Of a stretch of DNA of 64,000 nucleotides, positions 61,465 through 64,000 are shown piece after piece. The stretch covers positions 1 through 64,000 of the forward strand of contig JAIXMG010000023.1 of NCBI GenBank assembly GCA_025201345.1, read 5' to 3'. Position numbers and translations under genes: made by a program. The notes under the pieces are model-generated. The model was given only the letters and a program-made list of their open reading frames with translations, had not been told where the DNA came from and did no database searches. Positions within the stretch are counted from its first letter, which is position 1. Each line of letters opens with the position of its first letter. The stretch comes from Thamnidium elegans. Its lineage: Eukaryota > Mucoromycota > Mucoromycetes > Mucorales > Mucoraceae.

Positions 61465-62622
61465 ATGATGAATCATAACTTACATAAACCTTATCCCACC
61501 AGTATCACCAGAAGAAGAACACACCTTAAACCAAGTCAGGTAGCAGTTCTTCAAGAATCATTCGTTACAAATACATTACCTGATGCAAGTATGAGAGCTC
61601 AGCTAGCTCAAGAACTAGCTATATCTGAACGCACTGTTCAAATCTGGTTTCAGAACAGAAGAGCAAAAGCTCGTAAATTAGAAGCAGGTGGTGGCTTACC
61701 TTCACTTGTTCCAAATGTAAGAACTGGTTGGATTGATATGCCTCAACCTACTCAAACCACTTTCCGTTCCTTTATTACACCCGAATGCTATGAAAATGAA
61801 CCAACTATTAAGCGTAGACCAAGATCTAGTTCAAAGCCTGAAAAAAATACTAGTTTTATTGTACCTACTCCACCTCAACGAGCCATGTCAGAAGGCATGG
61901 GTAGACTTTGTGAAACTAAGGGTAATTAATATATATATCCCTTTTATTTATTAATTATTATGATACTAACCCATCTATTTGTTAAAGATAAACCTTCTTT
62001 GGTCTCGTTTCCAGTCAATACCATTCGTATTGGTTCTTGGGCTAGATTTGCAAGCCAAGTCAACAACGAATGGGACCTTGTTTGTTTCAGTGACCCTAAC
62101 TCTCGCATGTTAATCTGGCAAGTACAAGACGACGGTCACCAATTCCGTATTGAAGTTAACTACAACAACATTAAACAAATCAAACTTGGCAAGATCAGTA
62201 ACGACATGGGTCAACTTGAAATCGACGTTGAACAATCCATTTCATTTTCCATGACACGTCAAGGTATTGATCAAGATTGGATTCGATGTGGAGACTTTAC
62301 TGAAAATCAACAAGCAACTGAAGGAAGTTCACATGCACTTCAAGGTGCTCATGATAATTTACGACAATCCCTATTGGAATTAATTTCACAAGCACCTGAT
62401 TTAGCTGGCAAATTAGTCATTATTCCTGATAATGATTTCCTCTGTCGTGATATGACAATATCTCCTTCTGCTACACCTGAACCCATATCACAATACTTTA
62501 ATAACAATAATAATCAGTTTATGTTGGAAAAGAATTGGAACAATTACTATCCACCGTATGATATTATGCCTTCTTGGAGTTATTTAAATATGTTGCAACA
62601 ACAAAATAATTCTTTTATTTAA
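61465..62622 (+). CDS. Homeodomain transcription factor (363 aa, two exons)
   Basis: Exons 61465-61921 and 61988-62622 are in phase. The homeodomain spans residues ~16-75: RRRTHLKPSQVAVLQESF, then helix 2, then TVQIWFQNRRAKARK, with the invariant WFQNRR. The rest of exon 1 is basic/S/P-rich (KRRPRSSSKPEK). The second exon encodes a conserved-looking domain (TIRIGSWARFASQVNN, DLVCFSDP, MLIWQVQDDG) and an N-rich tail. The domain order resembles fungal Phx1/Pho2-type homeodomain regulators of stress, phosphate or stationary-phase genes, and this assignment is inference. A second start 3 nt downstream (MM) is equivalent. Confidence 0.88.
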
Positions 62623-62713
62623 AAAAAAAAAAAAAATTCAATAAAATTCTTTTTCTTTTTTTTTTATATATATATGTATTCATTCATTCTTCTTTTAAAC
62701 TAAAAAAAAAAAA

Positions 62714-63644
62714 ATGACTTCTCAGTATAATGACTCTCATCGCTTATTTGTACAAGGCATGTTAACAAAACGAATTATCACTGAACCAGAAGCAAAACAA
62801 TTATACGATCAAGTACTTGAAGCCACTTCCTGTAAGTTTTTTCTTCTTCTTTCAAAACACCAAACAACGCCCTGAACTCTTTTTCTTATAACAGTACCAA
62901 ACAATGTCGAATATGAAATGTTTATTTCTGAAATTAACAAAGAGTTGGTTGAATTAGATTATGCATTACGTATTTGTCACGACGAACGCGAAGGAGAACC
63001 TTATTTAACTTTTGTCAATGCCAAACAAGATCCAATGACAGAAGATGCTACTACCTTTAAACCAGCTGAAATCAGTTATTGCCGAGAACTGGTAATAATA
63101 ATATATATAAAAAAATCCCCCCCCCTTTTTTTTTTGTACAAGCAACAAATCCTTAAACCCTCTTTTTTTTAAAAAAAAATAATAATAGTTTGATGCTATC
63201 ATTAACGCAGATAACGAAGACTTTGCAATCAGTGCAACACAAGCCCTTAATTTGGGCTCTAAGATAACACCCGTCAAACTTACACAAAGGGAATCCCAAG
63301 AATTACTAAACAAACTCGTTCAAGATAAATGGATCGCCTTTGAACGTAAAGGAGTTTACTATATAGATACACGCGCACTTGCCGAATTACAACACTACTT
63401 TCGTGAAGAATACGGTGAAGCCGTAAAAGAATGTACCATCTGTCTTGATATCATCACTATGGGCGAATCCTGTTCAGTAAGACAATGTCCAGTACGTATT
63501 CATAAATACTGTGCAGATAAACAATTCCGAAACACTCCTCAACCTTTATGCCCACAATGTGGATCCAGATGGTCTCGAGATAAAGTATTTGGATTAGGTT
63601 TACCAGATAATAGTTATACAGATGATGAAGACATGTCTGATTAA
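62714..63644 (+). CDS. NSE1: Nse1, SMC5/6 complex RING-type subunit (256 aa, three exons)
   Basis: Exons 62714-62831, 62895-63091 and 63189-63644 are in phase. The N-terminus (HRLFVQGMLTKRIITEPEAK) and the winged-helix-like middle (LDYALRICHDEREGEPYLTF; KLVQDKWIAFERKGVYYI) match the Nse1 family. Residues ~182-232 form a RING-like finger (CTICLDIITMGESC...CPVRIHKYCADKQF...CPQCGSRW). Nse1 with Nse3 and Nse4 forms a subcomplex that supports recombination repair and has ubiquitin-ligase activity. It starts 91 bp after the homeobox gene in the same direction. Confidence 0.9.
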
Positions 63645-63696
63645 ATATATATATTTGTATTAAAAAAAAAATCTTTTTATTTATTTATTTTTATTA

Positions 63697-64000
63697 TTAA
63701 TTGTGAGCAAATCTACGTACATAATTATCTACGCATTCTCTAACATCCAAATTTGGAATAATACCATCCAAACCATTCTGAATAGTTTGTTGACACTCAA
63801 CACATGTAAAATCATGATCCATTAAATGTACACGAATACATTCATCACAAAAGCTAGTACCACAGCAAGGCGTGATCGTAGCTTCTCTTAATAACCCATT
63901 ACATATACCACATTGTAAATAACCAGGCACTGGAATAGAATCATACCAATCCATCAAATCACCTGCAGATCCAACGCCTAATCCAATCGTAGTAGCTGCT
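63697..64000 (-). CDS. Mpe1/RBBP6-like RING protein, C-terminal part (gene runs off the window)
   Basis: The minus-strand frame is open to the window edge; stop at 63697-63699. The last ~100 residues contain a RING/U-box-type finger: LQCGICNGLLREATITPCCG, then FCDECIRVHLMDH, then FTCVECQ. This is the C-x2-C...CCG-x-x-x-C-x-x-C...C-x-x-C spacing seen in Mpe1/RBBP6, a cleavage and polyadenylation factor subunit with DWNN and zinc-knuckle domains upstream. Those domains would lie outside the window, so another RING protein cannot be excluded. It converges with NSE1, with 52 bp between stops. Confidence 0.65.
   Translation of the reverse strand, partial: AATTIGLGVGSAGDLMDWYDSIPVPGYLQCGICNGLLREATITPCCGTSFCDECIRVHLMDHDFTCVECQQTIQNGLDGIIPNLDVRECVDNYVRRFAHN

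Overview
The window looks like nuclear DNA of an early-diverging filamentous fungus, most likely Mucoromycota (Mucorales-type). The evidence is an A+T-rich sequence with many long poly-A/T runs, genes cut by many short GT...AG introns (about 50-250 nt), a class IV chitin synthase, a TPR/F-box/LRR protein of the Pof3/Dia2 type, a homeodomain protein with a fungal C-terminal domain, and chromodomain Ty3/gypsy elements. All intron models are read by eye from splice signals and from agreement of reading phase.

Positions 1-15,000 are a transposon graveyard with one young element. A complete Ty3/gypsy chromovirus (5080-12258) has 544-bp LTRs differing by one base and a 5-bp target duplication (ATCCC). 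A related 546-bp solo LTR, with its own target duplication (GCTAT), sits inside it between gag and the protease motif. A nearly identical inverted fragment (3549-4972) just upstream carries the same nested LTR. Further left are a ~1.05-kb element with ~170-bp inverted terminal repeats, which encloses a truncated LTR that itself contains a 68-bp mariner-type hairpin MITE, and an older direct-repeat pair.

Positions 15,000-35,000 are accessory. They hold a broken Fanzor/TnpB-like nuclease gene, two tandem nine-exon paralogues (17449-21099 and 24099-27748; about 1038 and 1036 aa) that look like very diverged Hsp70/HSPA12-type proteins, a 908-bp solo LTR inserted 18 bp after the first paralogue, a relic of a third copy between them, a Mutator-like transposase relic, a multi-exon gene of unknown function, a second Fanzor-like relic, and a minus-strand gene with a PD-(D/E)XK-like motif and one frameshift.

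Positions 36,700-64,000 are core genome: TPR/F-box/LRR protein, alpha-arrestin, a protein with a putative PP1-docking C-terminus, a WBP4-like U1-type zinc-finger splicing factor whose start codon is split by an intron, a Gin4/Cdr2-like kinase, Erv41 (ten exons), class IV chitin synthase, a homeodomain factor, the SMC5/6 subunit Nse1, and at the right edge the 3' part of an Mpe1/RBBP6-like RING gene. The core genes are unrelated in function and show ordinary eukaryotic spacing.
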